This document shows positions 35,116-43,930 of a stretch of 47,279 bases of DNA, in pieces; the first letter of the stretch is position 1; each line of letters begins with the position of its first letter. The notes beneath the pieces are model-generated. The model saw only the letters and a list, made by a program, of their open reading frames with translations. It was not told the origin of the DNA and did not search any database. Made by a program: the position numbers and the translations under genes. The DNA comes from JANRKN01 sp033763435. Lineage in GTDB: Bacteria > Planctomycetota > Phycisphaerae > Phycisphaerales > UBA1924. The DNA lies in contig JANRKN010000002.1 in assembly GCA_033763435.1 (NCBI GenBank), forward strand, positions 1-47,279, in the 5' to 3' direction.

Positions 35116-35187
35116 GCGGGCGTAGCTCAGCGGTAGAGCATCACGTTGCCAACGTGAGGGTCGCGCGTTCAAATCGCGTCGCCCGCT
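35116..35187 (+). tRNA. tRNA-Gly (GCC)
   Basis: A full cloverleaf can be drawn. The acceptor stem is GCGGGCG/CGCCCGC, the D-arm is GCTC...GAGC, and the anticodon stem TCACG/CGTGA encloses loop TTGCCAA with anticodon GCC. The variable loop is GGGTC and the T-arm is GCGCG-TTCAAAT-CGCGT. The discriminator base is T, and CCA is not encoded. A terminator follows 11 bp later. Confidence 0.96.
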
Positions 35188-35197
35188 TTGAACGGTC

Positions 35198-35234
35198 AAC
35201 CCCGGTCCACACAGGACCGGGGTTGTTCGTTTTT
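35198..35234 (+). terminator. Terminator of tRNA-Gly
   Basis: AACCCCGGTCC (35198-35208) pairs with GGACCGGGGTT (35214-35224) around ACACA, followed by GTTCG and TTTTT (35230-35234). Confidence 0.85.
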
Positions 35235-35272
35235 GGGGTTCGCGTTGCGGGGCGTGGCGCCCGCGCGGAAAG

Positions 35273-35303
35273 AAAAAGGCCCCGACCATGGGAGGTCGGG
35301 GCC
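35273..35303 (-). terminator. Terminator of the tricorn-type protease gene
   Basis: GGCCCCGACC (35278-35287) pairs with GGTCGGGGCC (35294-35303). On the minus strand the hairpin is followed by TTTTT (35277-35273) and more pyrimidines. It lies 25 bp past the protease stop codon. Confidence 0.85.
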
Positions 35304-35328
35304 TTGCGGGATTCAGGCGAGGGTGGGT

Positions 35329-38300
35329 TTAGCGATCGCGCTCGGGGATGCCCATGCCGCTGCGGTTGGGCGAGGGCGGCGTGGGGGCGGGCGTGAAGGC
35401 CTTGGTCTTGAGCTCCTCGAGGAGGTGGGCGACGGCGGCATCGAGCTGGGGGTCAGCGCCGTTGACCATCTTGGAGGGGTCGTCGAGGACTTCCATGTCG
35501 GGGTCGACGCCGTGGCCTTCGATGCCCCAGGTGCCGTCTTTCTTGTAGTAGCCGAAGGTGGGAACGGTGATGGAGCCGCCGTCGATGAGGGCGGGGTTTC
35601 CGGAGATGCCGACGAGGCCGCCCCAGGTGCGGGTGCCGATGAGCTTGCCCAGGCCCATCATGCGGAAGTAGGCGGGGAAGGCGTCGCCGCCGGAGCCTGC
35701 GAGGCCGTTGATGAGCATGGCCTTGGGGCCCTGGTGGCCGTCGGGCGGCCAGGTCCAGCTCTTGCCGTGGCGGCGCGCCCAGTAGTTGGTGACGGGTCGG
35801 TTGAGCATCTCGATGAAGCGAGTGGGGATCTGGCCGCCGCCGTTCCAGCGCTCATCGATGATCAGCGCGGCGCGGGCACGGTTGCCGATGAACTGCCGGA
35901 CGAGGTCGCTCTGGCCGTCGACGCCGGTGTTGGGCACGTAGACGTAGCCGACCTTTCCGTCGGACGCCTTCTCGACGTAGGCGCGGTTGCGCTCGATCCA
36001 GTCGCGGTAGCGGAGGTTGTTCTCGCTGGAGATGGGCCGGACGAGAACCTCGCGCGCCGAGGCGTCGAGCGTGGGCTTGGCCGAGACGGTGAGCGTGACG
36101 GTGCGCTCGGCCAGGCCCTGGAAGGCGGCGTAGGGGTCCTTGGAGGTGTCGAGCGGGACGCCGTTGACGGCAAGGAGGTAGTCGCCTTCCTTGACATCAA
36201 CACCGGGCTGCGAGAGCGGGCCGACGGCGTCGGTGTCCCACGGCGCGCCGCGGAGGATGCGGGCGATCTTGAAGGCGCCCTGATCGAGGGCAAAGTCGAC
36301 GCCCAGCAGGCCGACGGAGACCGCCCGGCCCGGGGCTTCGACATCGCCCGGCGAGCCGACGTAGGCGTGCCCGATGTTCAGCTCGGAGATGAGCTCGGCG
36401 ATGATGAAGGTGACGTCCTCGCGGTTGACGGCATCGTCCACAAGCTTGGAGTAACGCTCGCTGAGCGCCTTCCAGTCGTTGCCGTGCATGGAGGGCTCGT
36501 AGAAATAGTCGCGCATGAGGCGGTAGACGTCGGCCATGATCTGCTTCCACTCATCGCGCGGGTCGATGGTGGTGCGCATGCCTTCGGTGGAGACGGTCTG
36601 GGACTTTCCGCCGCCCGCGGCCGCGTCGACGATGACCATGTTTCCGCCGCCGCGGAAGACGAGCAGCTTTTTGCGGTCGCCCGAGAGTTCGAAGCCGCCG
36701 CCCTGGGTGACAGTCTTCTCGGCGCGTTCTTCGTCGTTGAGGTCGAAGATGCGGATGGAGGTGGGCTCGTTCATGCCGCGGGCCGAGCCGCGGATGTAGA
36801 GCAGCTTGTTGTCGTGCGAGACGGCAAGCGGGCCGAAGCTGCCCGAGGGGATGGGGAGCTGAACGGCGCGGGACTCGAAGCCCTCGAGGTCGATCTTGAG
36901 GGGCTTCTTGTCGTCGTCCTTCTTGGGCTCGTCCTTCTTGGCTTCGGCCTCGGCGGCGGGCTGGGCCTTGCTGGTGCGCTTGGCGGTCATGGGCCCGGAC
37001 TGATCGCCCGCGGACCAGGAGCCGGTGAACTCTTCGCCGGTGATGGTGCCGGTGAGGGAGATGTTGCCGCCGCCGATGGTGAAGGCGAGGGAGAGGCTGC
37101 CGGTCGCGGGGTCGAAGGAGCCTGAGACGGGCGCGCCGCCCATGGGCGAGGAGAGATTGCCGGAGACCTTGTTGCCGGGCTCAAGGCGGAGGCTGAGGGT
37201 GACGCGGATGGGGATGGTCTGGCCGTTGGGGCCCGGGGCCTGGGTTTCGCCTTCCCACGTGCCGCCGACGGCGTTCTCGGTGGGCACGGCGGAGTCGGGC
37301 TTGGCGCCCTCGTCCTTCTTGCCTTCATCCTTCTTGGCGTCGGGCTTCTTCTCGTCCTTCTTCTTGTCTTCCTTCAGGGTCTCTTCGTCGCTCTTGGGGA
37401 GCCACGGGTTCTTGACGTCCGCGCGGAGGGGCACGGCCAGCATGACTTCGGTGTTGGCATAGATGAAGGTGGTGTCGAGATCGCTGTAGATGGGCGAGTC
37501 GATGTCGCGGTTGCTGGAGAAGAAGAGCCAGTCGCCCTTGGCGTCGAAGGTGGGGTTGGAGGCGGGGAAGATGGGGGAGGTCAGGCGGGTGAGTTGCTTG
37601 TCGGCCAGGTTGTAGACGTGGACGCAGCCGTTGCCGCTGGCTTCGTCGGAGAGAGTGAAGGTGAGCCACGCCGAGTCGTGTGACCACTGCGGGTTCGGGA
37701 TGTTGCCCCACGCGTCGGTCGCAACGGTCTGGGTGGTGCCGGTTGCGACCTCGGTGAGCCAGACACGCCCGGCGTTGTCGGTGAAGGTGATGAACTTGGA
37801 ATCGGGTGACCAGCGCGGGCTGGTGCGGAAGCCTTCGCCGATCGCGGTCAGCTTGCGCGGAGCTTCGGGGGCCTTGGTTTCTTCGGCCTTGGGTTCGTCT
37901 TTGGCGCCCTCGTCCTTCTTGGCTTCGTCTTTCTTGCCTTCGTCCTTCTTGTCGGCTTCGGGCGGCCTCGCGTCGCTGGGGCGGACCCAGAGCTCGTACT
38001 CGCCCGACTCATCGCTGAAGTACGCCAGGTGCTTGCCGTCGGGGCTCCAAGCGACCTCGCGCTCAAAGACGCTGTCGGTGCGGGTGAGGTTGCGGACGAC
38101 GCCTTCCTTGGCGGGGACCGACCAGATGTCGCCTCGGCCTTCGATCGCGACGCGCTTGCCGGTGGGGGAGATCGAGCCGCCCGTGATGTTGCGCGCGGCA
38201 TCCACCACGCGCGAGCGCACCGCGGCGCGGTCGCCCGGGATGGTGATGTTCACCGCGCGGTCGCGCCCGTTGGCAAGGTCCAGGACGCGCAGCTCCGAGC

Positions 38301-39198
38301 CGAGCTGGAAGATGATCTCGCCCTTGCCGCCCGGGCCCGGGCCGATCGACGGCCAGCGGATGTCAAAGTCCTTGAACTTGGTGATCTGGGTGCGGGCTTT
38401 GGACTTGGCGTCGTAGGACCAGACGTTGAGGCGATGCTCGGGGCCGGCGTCGGAGAGGTAGTAGAGCTTCGAACCGTCGGAGCCGGGGACCCACATGGGG
38501 AGGGTGTCGGTGCCTTCCCAGTCGGTGACTTTCTGCGCGGAGTTGTCCTTGAGGTTGTAGAGCCAGATGTCGGTCGCCATGCCGCCGCGATAGCGCTTCC
38601 AGGTGCGGTTGTCGGTGGAGTGTGGGGTGTAGGCGAGTGTGGAGCCATCGGGGGAGATGGAGCCGAAGGCGCCGTAGGGGACGGGCAGTTTGGCGTAGAG
38701 GCCGCCGGCGGCGGGGACGGTGAAGAGCTGGGTCTGGCGGGAGAGTCCGCCGAGGCTGTTGGTGAAGAAGAGGAGCTTGCCGTCGGGGGTCCAGTCGGCG
38801 AGCTGCTCGGCGCCGGGGTGATAGGTGACGCGGCTGGGAGCGCCGCCGTCGACGGGGATGGTGTAGATGTCGCGATTGCCGTCGTAGTTGGCGAGGAACG
38901 CGACCGACTTGCCGTCGGGGCTGAAGCGCGGGAAGCCCTCTGCGCCGGCGGGGCTGGAAAGAGGCACGGCGCGGCCGCCGTCACGCGGGGCGATCCAGAC
39001 GTCGTTGGCATAAACGAAGGTAATGTGCGTCGCGGAGATGTCCGGGAAGCGGAGCATCCCGCCCTGGGGCGTGACGTCGGCCTTGGGCTGGGCAAGCGCG
39101 CTCGCGGTGAGCCCCGCGACGGCGCAGAGCGCCGCGGCAAGCTTCAGCGACATCGGGTTGGAGTTCTTCTGAGGCACGTTGACTCGGGATTTCGACAC
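35329..39198 (-). CDS. Periplasmic tricorn-type protease (S41) with inserted domain
   Basis: 1289 residues from the GTG at 39198, preceded by CGGAG with 8-base spacing; ATG 39153 is an alternative. A signal peptide ends at ASALAQ. Beta-propeller repeats of PD40/tricorn type run from about 40 to 600 (FPRFSPDGKSVAFLAN, LADWTPDGKLLFFT, VAWSPDGKHLAYFSD). Lys/Asp/Glu-rich linkers lie at about 414-446, 604-638 and 744-768. Between the last two sits a beta-rich segment of about 95 residues (643-738, GGTWEGETQAPG...EEFTGSWSAG), not a usual tricorn part. After more beta structure come a PDZ and the S41 core, with His944 in NIGHAYVGS and the nucleophile Ser1169 in AGSGGDAFPAYF. Such enzymes trim oligopeptides; the signal peptide puts this one in the periplasm. 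A terminator lies at its 3' end. Confidence 0.93.
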   Translation of the reverse strand: MSKSRVNVPQKNSNPMSLKLAAALCAVAGLTASALAQPKADVTPQGGMLRFPDISATHITFVYANDVWIAPRDGGRAVPLSSPAGAEGFPRFSPDGKSVAFLANYDGNRDIYTIPVDGGAPSRVTYHPGAEQLADWTPDGKLLFFTNSLGGLSRQTQLFTVPAAGGLYAKLPVPYGAFGSISPDGSTLAYTPHSTDNRTWKRYRGGMATDIWLYNLKDNSAQKVTDWEGTDTLPMWVPGSDGSKLYYLSDAGPEHRLNVWSYDAKSKARTQITKFKDFDIRWPSIGPGPGGKGEIIFQLGSELRVLDLANGRDRAVNITIPGDRAAVRSRVVDAARNITGGSISPTGKRVAIEGRGDIWSVPAKEGVVRNLTRTDSVFEREVAWSPDGKHLAYFSDESGEYELWVRPSDARPPEADKKDEGKKDEAKKDEGAKDEPKAEETKAPEAPRKLTAIGEGFRTSPRWSPDSKFITFTDNAGRVWLTEVATGTTQTVATDAWGNIPNPQWSHDSAWLTFTLSDEASGNGCVHVYNLADKQLTRLTSPIFPASNPTFDAKGDWLFFSSNRDIDSPIYSDLDTTFIYANTEVMLAVPLRADVKNPWLPKSDEETLKEDKKKDEKKPDAKKDEGKKDEGAKPDSAVPTENAVGGTWEGETQAPGPNGQTIPIRVTLSLRLEPGNKVSGNLSSPMGGAPVSGSFDPATGSLSLAFTIGGGNISLTGTITGEEFTGSWSAGDQSGPMTAKRTSKAQPAAEAEAKKDEPKKDDDKKPLKIDLEGFESRAVQLPIPSGSFGPLAVSHDNKLLYIRGSARGMNEPTSIRIFDLNDEERAEKTVTQGGGFELSGDRKKLLVFRGGGNMVIVDAAAGGGKSQTVSTEGMRTTIDPRDEWKQIMADVYRLMRDYFYEPSMHGNDWKALSERYSKLVDDAVNREDVTFIIAELISELNIGHAYVGSPGDVEAPGRAVSVGLLGVDFALDQGAFKIARILRGAPWDTDAVGPLSQPGVDVKEGDYLLAVNGVPLDTSKDPYAAFQGLAERTVTLTVSAKPTLDASAREVLVRPISSENNLRYRDWIERNRAYVEKASDGKVGYVYVPNTGVDGQSDLVRQFIGNRARAALIIDERWNGGGQIPTRFIEMLNRPVTNYWARRHGKSWTWPPDGHQGPKAMLINGLAGSGGDAFPAYFRMMGLGKLIGTRTWGGLVGISGNPALIDGGSITVPTFGYYKKDGTWGIEGHGVDPDMEVLDDPSKMVNGADPQLDAAVAHLLEELKTKAFTPAPTPPSPNRSGMGIPERDR

Positions 39199-39456
39199 GC
39201 GTTCAACTCCGAGGATCGAGCGTGGGTGCCCGCGCGGGCATCGCCACGCCGAGGGTGAGCGGATGGGACAGACAGCCTACCGACGGTTGGATCGGGAAAT
39301 CGTTCCCGGATCGCACGGTGGAAAATCGCACGTGTGCGCGCACCGACCGCGCAGCGGAAGACTACCGACGGGTCATTGGGACGCGCGGCGGCGCGGTTTC
39401 CGTCGGCGATGGATCGATCGCGCGGAAAAATGTCCGAGGCCGGGTCGATCGGGCGC

Positions 39457-40872
39457 TCAGGCGGTCGGTTTCGATTCGGTTTCGCGCGCGAGCTGGGCCC
39501 GCGCGGCGCTGAGGGCTGAGGTCACGGCGCCCGGCCCGGTGCCGCCCGCGATCTCGCGTCGGCGGAGCGAGGATTCGAGCGACAGGGCATCAAAGACGTC
39601 GGGCCCGATGACGGAAGCGTGGGCGCGGAGGGTGTCCAGGGGGAGTTCGTGGAGGCCCGGCGCGTTGGGGAGGGCGAGCGCGGCGCGGACGATGCGGCCG
39701 ACGACGTCGTGTGCGTCGCGGAAGGGCATGCCCTTGGCGACGAGGTAGTCGGCCAGCTCGGTCGCGTTCGCGTAGCCGCCCAGCGCGCCCCGCGCAGCCT
39801 CGGCGCGGCGGAGGGTGAGGCCGTCGAGGATCCGCGGCGTCACGCGGAGCACGAGCGAGAGCTGCTCCATCGCGTCGAACAGCGGTTCCTTGTCTTCCTG
39901 AAGGTCTTTGTTGTACGAGAGGGGCAGACCCTTGAGGGTGGTCATGAGCGACTGGGCGGAGGCGATGATGCGCCCGGCCTTGCCGCGGAGAAGCTCGCAG
40001 GCGTCGGGGTTCTTCTTCTGCGGCATCAGCGACGAGCCGCTGGTCACGGCGTCGGACATGTCGACGTAGCTGAACTCCTGCGTGGAGTAGACGATGAGGT
40101 CCTCGCCCAGGCGCGAAAGGTGGACCGCGGCGAGCGCCGAGGCGTTGAGGGCTTCGACGACAAAGTCGCGGTCGCTGACGGCATCGAGCGAGTTTTCGCT
40201 GGGGGCGTCAAAGCCCAGGTCGCGGGCGATCTCGGCGCGGTCGACGGGGAAGGTTGTGCCAGCGAGCGCCGCGGAACCGAGCGGGCAGCGCGCCTGCGCG
40301 GAGGCGCGCGCTGCGCGGAAGCGTTCGGCGTCGCGCGCGAGCATGCGCTCGTAGGCCAGCGCCCAGTGCGAGAAGAGCACGGGCTGCGCACGCTGAAGGT
40401 GCGTGTAGCCGGGGATCGGGGAGCGAAGCTCACGCTCGGCGAGGTTCAGCAGCGAGGTGCGTGCGGCGGCGATCTCGGCGAGGCGTTCGGTCAGCGCGGC
40501 GCGCGCCCAGAGCCGAAGGTCCGTCGCGACCTGATCGTTGCGGCTGCGGCCGGTGTGCAGCTTCTTGCCGAGCGAGCCCAGCGACTCGACGAGCCGGCGC
40601 TCAACGTACGAGTGCACGTCTTCGTCGCGGCCGATGGAGGCGAGGATGAGGGAGGGGTTCGCGCGGTGCTCGGCCAAGAGGTGGTCGATCGCGGCGAGCA
40701 GCTTGGTGAGTTCCTCGGCGCTGAGGACGCCCGCGCGAGCGATGCCGCGGGCCCAGGCCTTGGAGCCGGTGAGGTCCTGCTCGATCAGGCGGTGATCGAA
40801 GGGGAACGAGTCGTTGAGATGCCGGAAGAGCGGGTCGGCCTGCCCTTCGAAACGTCCGCCCCAGAGCGCCAT
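39457..40872 (-). CDS. argH: Argininosuccinate lyase
   Basis: 471 residues from the ATG at 40872, with AGGAG spaced 8 bases. Family signatures: MALWGGRFEGQADPLFRHLNDS at the N-terminus, HTGRSRNDQVATDLRLW, GYTHLQRAQPVLFSHW (catalytic His region), and the flexible fumarase/aspartase loop GSSLMPQKKNPD. It cleaves argininosuccinate to arginine and fumarate, the last step of arginine synthesis. argG lies 3 kb upstream on the same strand, but four unrelated genes intervene, two of them on the opposite strand, so argH is not in one operon with argG. About 250 bp of apparently non-coding DNA separates it from the tricorn gene. Confidence 0.97.
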   Translation of the reverse strand: MALWGGRFEGQADPLFRHLNDSFPFDHRLIEQDLTGSKAWARGIARAGVLSAEELTKLLAAIDHLLAEHRANPSLILASIGRDEDVHSYVERRLVESLGSLGKKLHTGRSRNDQVATDLRLWARAALTERLAEIAAARTSLLNLAERELRSPIPGYTHLQRAQPVLFSHWALAYERMLARDAERFRAARASAQARCPLGSAALAGTTFPVDRAEIARDLGFDAPSENSLDAVSDRDFVVEALNASALAAVHLSRLGEDLIVYSTQEFSYVDMSDAVTSGSSLMPQKKNPDACELLRGKAGRIIASAQSLMTTLKGLPLSYNKDLQEDKEPLFDAMEQLSLVLRVTPRILDGLTLRRAEAARGALGGYANATELADYLVAKGMPFRDAHDVVGRIVRAALALPNAPGLHELPLDTLRAHASVIGPDVFDALSLESSLRRREIAGGTGPGAVTSALSAARAQLARETESKPTA

Positions 40873-40926
40873 GCGAGAGACTCCTTCGCGGGGTCGGCGC
40901 GGAGAGGGCGCGGAATGGACGCCCGC

Positions 40927-41391
40927 TCAGGTCGACTGCCCGATGAGGAGAATGTAGCCGTCCGGGTCGGCGATGCGGATCTCGCCCTCGGGCATGTAGA
41001 AGCGTTTCTGCACCTGCGACACGAGACCGCCCGGATGGGCCACGCCCCGCTCGAGGGCGCGCCAGTGTTCGCTCCGGCGCGCGGGCGTTTCGTCGTCGTA
41101 GGGGGCGTCGGCGACGTCGTGGGCGAGCAGGTGGGCGCGGAGGGCGGCAACATCGGGCGTGTAGAGGTAGAGCATCGCGGCCTGCTGCTCGGGCTTGACG
41201 GGGGCCGAGGCGCGGGCGAGCATCACGCGTGCGGGCTCGCGGCCGACGCTGGCCCACATCGTGACGCCGGCGTGCTCGAAGGTGTTGCCGTCGCACGGCA
41301 TGCCGAGCAGTTCGTAGAACGCGACGGATCGGCGGACGTCGGCGACGTGCAGGTACGGGATCGCGGCCGAGACGCGCGGGGTCGGGTTCAT
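40927..41391 (-). CDS. VOC (glyoxalase/bleomycin resistance-like) protein
   Basis: 154 residues with two beta-alpha-beta-beta-beta modules. The first is VSAAIPYLHVADVRRSVAFYELLGMPC...; the second is MLYLYTPDVAALRAHLLAHD and ends in the typical EIRIADPDGYILLIGQ. Candidate metal ligands of the family (His, Glu at strand ends) are partly present. The VOC superfamily covers glyoxalases, dioxygenases and drug-binding proteins, and this sequence does not show which. The start codon overlaps the end of the DUF1801 gene by 4 bp (ATGA), so the two are translationally coupled. Confidence 0.85.
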   Translation of the reverse strand: MNPTPRVSAAIPYLHVADVRRSVAFYELLGMPCDGNTFEHAGVTMWASVGREPARVMLARASAPVKPEQQAAMLYLYTPDVAALRAHLLAHDVADAPYDDETPARRSEHWRALERGVAHPGGLVSQVQKRFYMPEGEIRIADPDGYILLIGQST

Positions 41392-42002
41392 CGGGAGGCC
41401 TTCTTTCTCGCGGGTTGCTTGCTTGTCCTCTTGGCGGTCTTCTTCGTCGCGGGCTTCTTGGCGGGCTTCTTGGCGGTGGGCTTCGGGCGCGGAGTGGTCT
41501 TTGGGTCCGCCTTCTTGCCCTTGTGCTTGATGCCTGCCTCGGCGAGGTTGGCCTCGTACTGCGCGATGTACTTCTTGGCCGTGACGCGCCGGAAGAGCTC
41601 CGCGAGCACGTCGAGCGCGAGGTCATCCGCCGTGGCAAAGCGGATGCACGCCTTGCCCATGTCGAGCTGTTTGCCCGCTTTGGCCCACGCGGCGCGGAAC
41701 CAGCGCACGAGGTCGTTGTCCTGGCGATTGGGCCCCGTATAGAGGGCCATCACGTAGAGCGAGCAGTGCTGTTTCTGCGAGGCGAGGCCCGCGAGGGGCA
41801 GCGGCTGCTTGGGGTCGCAGTGATAGCCGGGCGGGTAGAGCTCGTGCGGCACGAAGTAGCCGATCATGCCGTACTGCATGCCCTCGGCGATGTCCGCGTC
41901 CTTGTGCTTGAGGATCACGCGGCGGACGGCCTCGAGCGTCGCGCGCCGATCGGCGGGGAGTGACGCGAGGTATGCCGTGACGGTGGTGGCCTTGGACTGC
42001 AT
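41388..42002 (-). CDS. DUF1801 protein with Lys-rich C-terminal tail
   Basis: 204 residues. The first 135 match DUF1801 (YdhG-like): VTAYLASLPADRRATLEAVRRVIL, then AEGMQYGMIGYFVP, QKQHCSLYVMALY, LDMGKACIRFATADDLALDVL. The family has a small alpha/beta fold of unknown function. The last 55 residues consist almost only of Lys, Pro, Ala, Thr and Arg (TAKKPAKKPATKKTAKR), resembling tails of bacterial histone H1-like proteins, and probably bind DNA or RNA. The tail is not part of the usual family. The gene overlaps the VOC gene by 4 bp. The start is ATG 42002; no clear Shine-Dalgarno site precedes it. Confidence 0.8.
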   Translation of the reverse strand: MQSKATTVTAYLASLPADRRATLEAVRRVILKHKDADIAEGMQYGMIGYFVPHELYPPGYHCDPKQPLPLAGLASQKQHCSLYVMALYTGPNRQDNDLVRWFRAAWAKAGKQLDMGKACIRFATADDLALDVLAELFRRVTAKKYIAQYEANLAEAGIKHKGKKADPKTTPRPKPTAKKPAKKPATKKTAKRTSKQPARKKASR

Positions 42003-42217
42003 GGGAGCAGTCTAATGAAAACGCTCTTCGATGGTCCGGGGGGTTCGGGGGGAGGCGCGGCCCAAAGAATCTTTCGGCAGCGGTGCAAGGTTTCGCGTCC
42101 GTGCGGCAAGTCACGGTCGAGCCTCGCCCCTTTCACGGGCGGGCTTCGAGAGACTTCCGCCTCTCGTTCCGCACGCACCCAGCCCGTGATTCACACGGGG
42201 CACCAGGAGAGAAGACC

Positions 42218-42952
42218 ATGAAAACGAACGTTTCCGCTTCCGCCGTCCGCACCCTTGTTGCTGGCGTGATCGCCGCCTCGGCCTGTGCCGCGCAGGGCCA
42301 GACGTACTTCGACGGCGTGTTCAATGACCCCGACTGGACCCTCACGACGATCAGCAACGCGGGCGGTGCAGGCAGCTCGGTGCAGGCGTTCCAGATGCCC
42401 TTCGGCGGGAACGGCGGGACGTACCGCATCATCCGCAACAACCTGCAGATCAGCGCCATCGACTCGCGCGTCTTCGGCGTCCACATGAACGTGAACGCCT
42501 TCTACAACCCCTCGACGCAGGGCGCCGTCACCAGCATCAATTACAGCGAGGATTCCAAGAACTTCCTCAATCAGGGCGGCAACGGGCAGGGCTCGGGCCT
42601 GGCGATCATCCAGGGCGGCAACACGTACATCCTCCGCAATCCGATTCTGATTATGCCGTTCGCGGGCTATTCGAACTGGGCGCCCAACAGCGCGCCGGGC
42701 ATCGTCGCCAGCGACATGTGGCTGCTTGACAACGCGGGCAACGTCTTCGCCGGCCAGAACCCCGACTTCAGCGCCTCGGGCGGCGTGATGCAGTTCGGCT
42801 TCTGGCGCGGGAACTCCAGCGGCAACCTGACCAGCGGCACGTTCAACACCGAGTGCGGCATCGACAACTGGTACGTGCAGGTCGTCCCCGCGCCGGGCGC
42901 GGCGGCGCTGCTGGGCATCGCCGGTCTCCTGGGCGTGCGGCGTCGCCGGTGA
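42218..42952 (+). CDS. Secreted PEP-CTERM-type protein
   Basis: 244 residues from the ATG at 42218, preceded by AGGAGA. A signal peptide is followed by a Gly/Asn/Ser-rich beta domain (FDGVFNDPDWTLTTI, GGNGGTYRIIRNN, SGVMQFGFWRGN-type strands) that could be a lectin-like beta-sandwich. The C-terminus has the tripartite sorting signal of PEP-CTERM proteins: VPAPGAA, a hydrophobic helix, and RRRR. Exosortase systems recognise such tails and place proteins at the envelope, often together with exopolysaccharide. The PEP motif is the VPAP variant common in planctomycetes. The function of the mature part is unknown. A strong terminator follows. Confidence 0.85.
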   Translation: MKTNVSASAVRTLVAGVIAASACAAQGQTYFDGVFNDPDWTLTTISNAGGAGSSVQAFQMPFGGNGGTYRIIRNNLQISAIDSRVFGVHMNVNAFYNPSTQGAVTSINYSEDSKNFLNQGGNGQGSGLAIIQGGNTYILRNPILIMPFAGYSNWAPNSAPGIVASDMWLLDNAGNVFAGQNPDFSASGGVMQFGFWRGNSSGNLTSGTFNTECGIDNWYVQVVPAPGAAALLGIAGLLGVRRRR

Positions 42953-42994
42953 GCGCCTTCGGGCCTCGCCGCGAGCAGAGCGCGCTGTGAAACG

Positions 42995-43034
42995 CAACCG
43001 CCCGGCCTTCACGACCGGGCGGTTGTGTGTTTTT
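42995..43034 (+). terminator. Terminator of the PEP-CTERM gene
   Basis: CAACCGCCCGG (42995-43005) pairs with CCGGGCGGTTG (43015-43025) around a 9-base loop, followed by TGTG and TTTTT (43030-43034). Confidence 0.85.
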
Positions 43035-43085
43035 ATAGTTTCTTGCCTACCCTACCACGGGTCAAATACCAGAGGGGGGTAAGGC

Positions 43086-43913
43086 TTGGCTGAGGCGTAC
43101 CTGTCAATCATCCAAGAGTCTTCGGGCGGTCGCTGTCGCCTGTGTCATCGCGCCGCCAGTCTTAGCTTCGAGCACATTCCTCCGAGGGCGTTGGTCGCTA
43201 ACTTTGAGTTCGCGCACTGTTGGATGCCTTGGTCGGTACACAGAGGGTCTGGTGCGCCGGTGCGAACTCCTGGTGGGCCGGGGCTGAAGCGCCTCTGCAA
43301 CGAATGCAACAACTTTCTCGGAAGCCAGTACGTCAGGCCGACGGTTGAGTTTGTCAGGCGAGTGGCTCAATTGTCGATTCGTCGCGACGGTCGCTCCTTA
43401 CTGGTGTCGACTCCTGGAGGGATCGAACTGGGAAAGGTGGCAAAGTGCCTTGCGAGCTGGGCGCTCACTCTCAACCACGAAAGCTTTGGCGAGTCCCGCA
43501 TCGGTGAGTCGCTACGGACATTGGTGCGAGATAAAACAGCCATGTTTCTTCCCAGTGGTTCGCGATTCTTTCTGTTTGCTCCAGGTTTTGGTGATTTGCG
43601 AATGTCTGGAGTTGTGCAGCATGTATGGTGGAATGGGATCAAGCAGGTCGGCGTGAGCGCGGAGGTGGCAGTGCCGCCGCTGGGTCTTCTGGTCTTGGAC
43701 GCGGTCGAAGAAACCGATCGAGTGAAGCAACTTCTCGGCTTGGTTGAGGTGACCCAGTGGTTCCTTAGGACTGGTCCGTGCTCTGAGGAGTTGCTTCATT
43801 TGCCAGTGCTGACGCCTATCGGGGCTGCTGCCCTAGATTATGTTGGTTGCGCAGACAACCCCACGTATCCACCTCGTCGTACTGGGCGGCGCGATCGTGC
43901 ATCGTCCGAATAG
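43086..43913 (+). CDS. HNH-type zinc-finger nuclease-like protein on an AT-richer islet
   Basis: 275 residues from a TTG at 43086, downstream of GAGGGGGG; no ATG is available before the conserved part. The N-terminus has an HNH pattern: CRLC (Cys17, Cys20), FEHIPPRAL with Glu29-His30, and RLCNECNNFLG (Cys71, Cys74, Asn75). The two CXXC pairs would bind structural zinc, and the His and Asn match catalytic positions of HNH endonucleases. Residues 90-260 do not match a family I know. Base composition is clearly lower in GC than every neighbour, and codon use is mixed, both signs of horizontal transfer. It sits between the PEP-CTERM terminator and argG. A 10-bp perfect inverted repeat frames its 3' end (43856-43865 and 43920-43929). 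It could be a solitary defence or homing-type nuclease. Confidence 0.7.
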   Translation: MAEAYLSIIQESSGGRCRLCHRAASLSFEHIPPRALVANFEFAHCWMPWSVHRGSGAPVRTPGGPGLKRLCNECNNFLGSQYVRPTVEFVRRVAQLSIRRDGRSLLVSTPGGIELGKVAKCLASWALTLNHESFGESRIGESLRTLVRDKTAMFLPSGSRFFLFAPGFGDLRMSGVVQHVWWNGIKQVGVSAEVAVPPLGLLVLDAVEETDRVKQLLGLVEVTQWFLRTGPCSEELLHLPVLTPIGAAALDYVGCADNPTYPPRRTGRRDRASSE

Positions 43914-43929
43914 GAAATTCGTGGGGTTG
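43856..43929. repeat. 10-bp inverted repeat flanking the 3' end of the HNH gene
   Basis: CAACCCCACG (43856-43865) and CGTGGGGTTG (43920-43929) are perfect inverse copies 54 bp apart, the second ending 1 bp before the argG stop codon. They could form a long hairpin that separates the converging transcripts. No matching copy exists at the other end of the HNH gene, so transposon ends are not supported. Confidence 0.6.
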
Positions 43930-43930
43930 C

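Noticed and set aside
43856..43929. Inverted repeat considered as insertion-sequence ends.
   Set aside because: Both arms lie at the same end of the HNH gene, no target duplication is visible, and no transposase is encoded.
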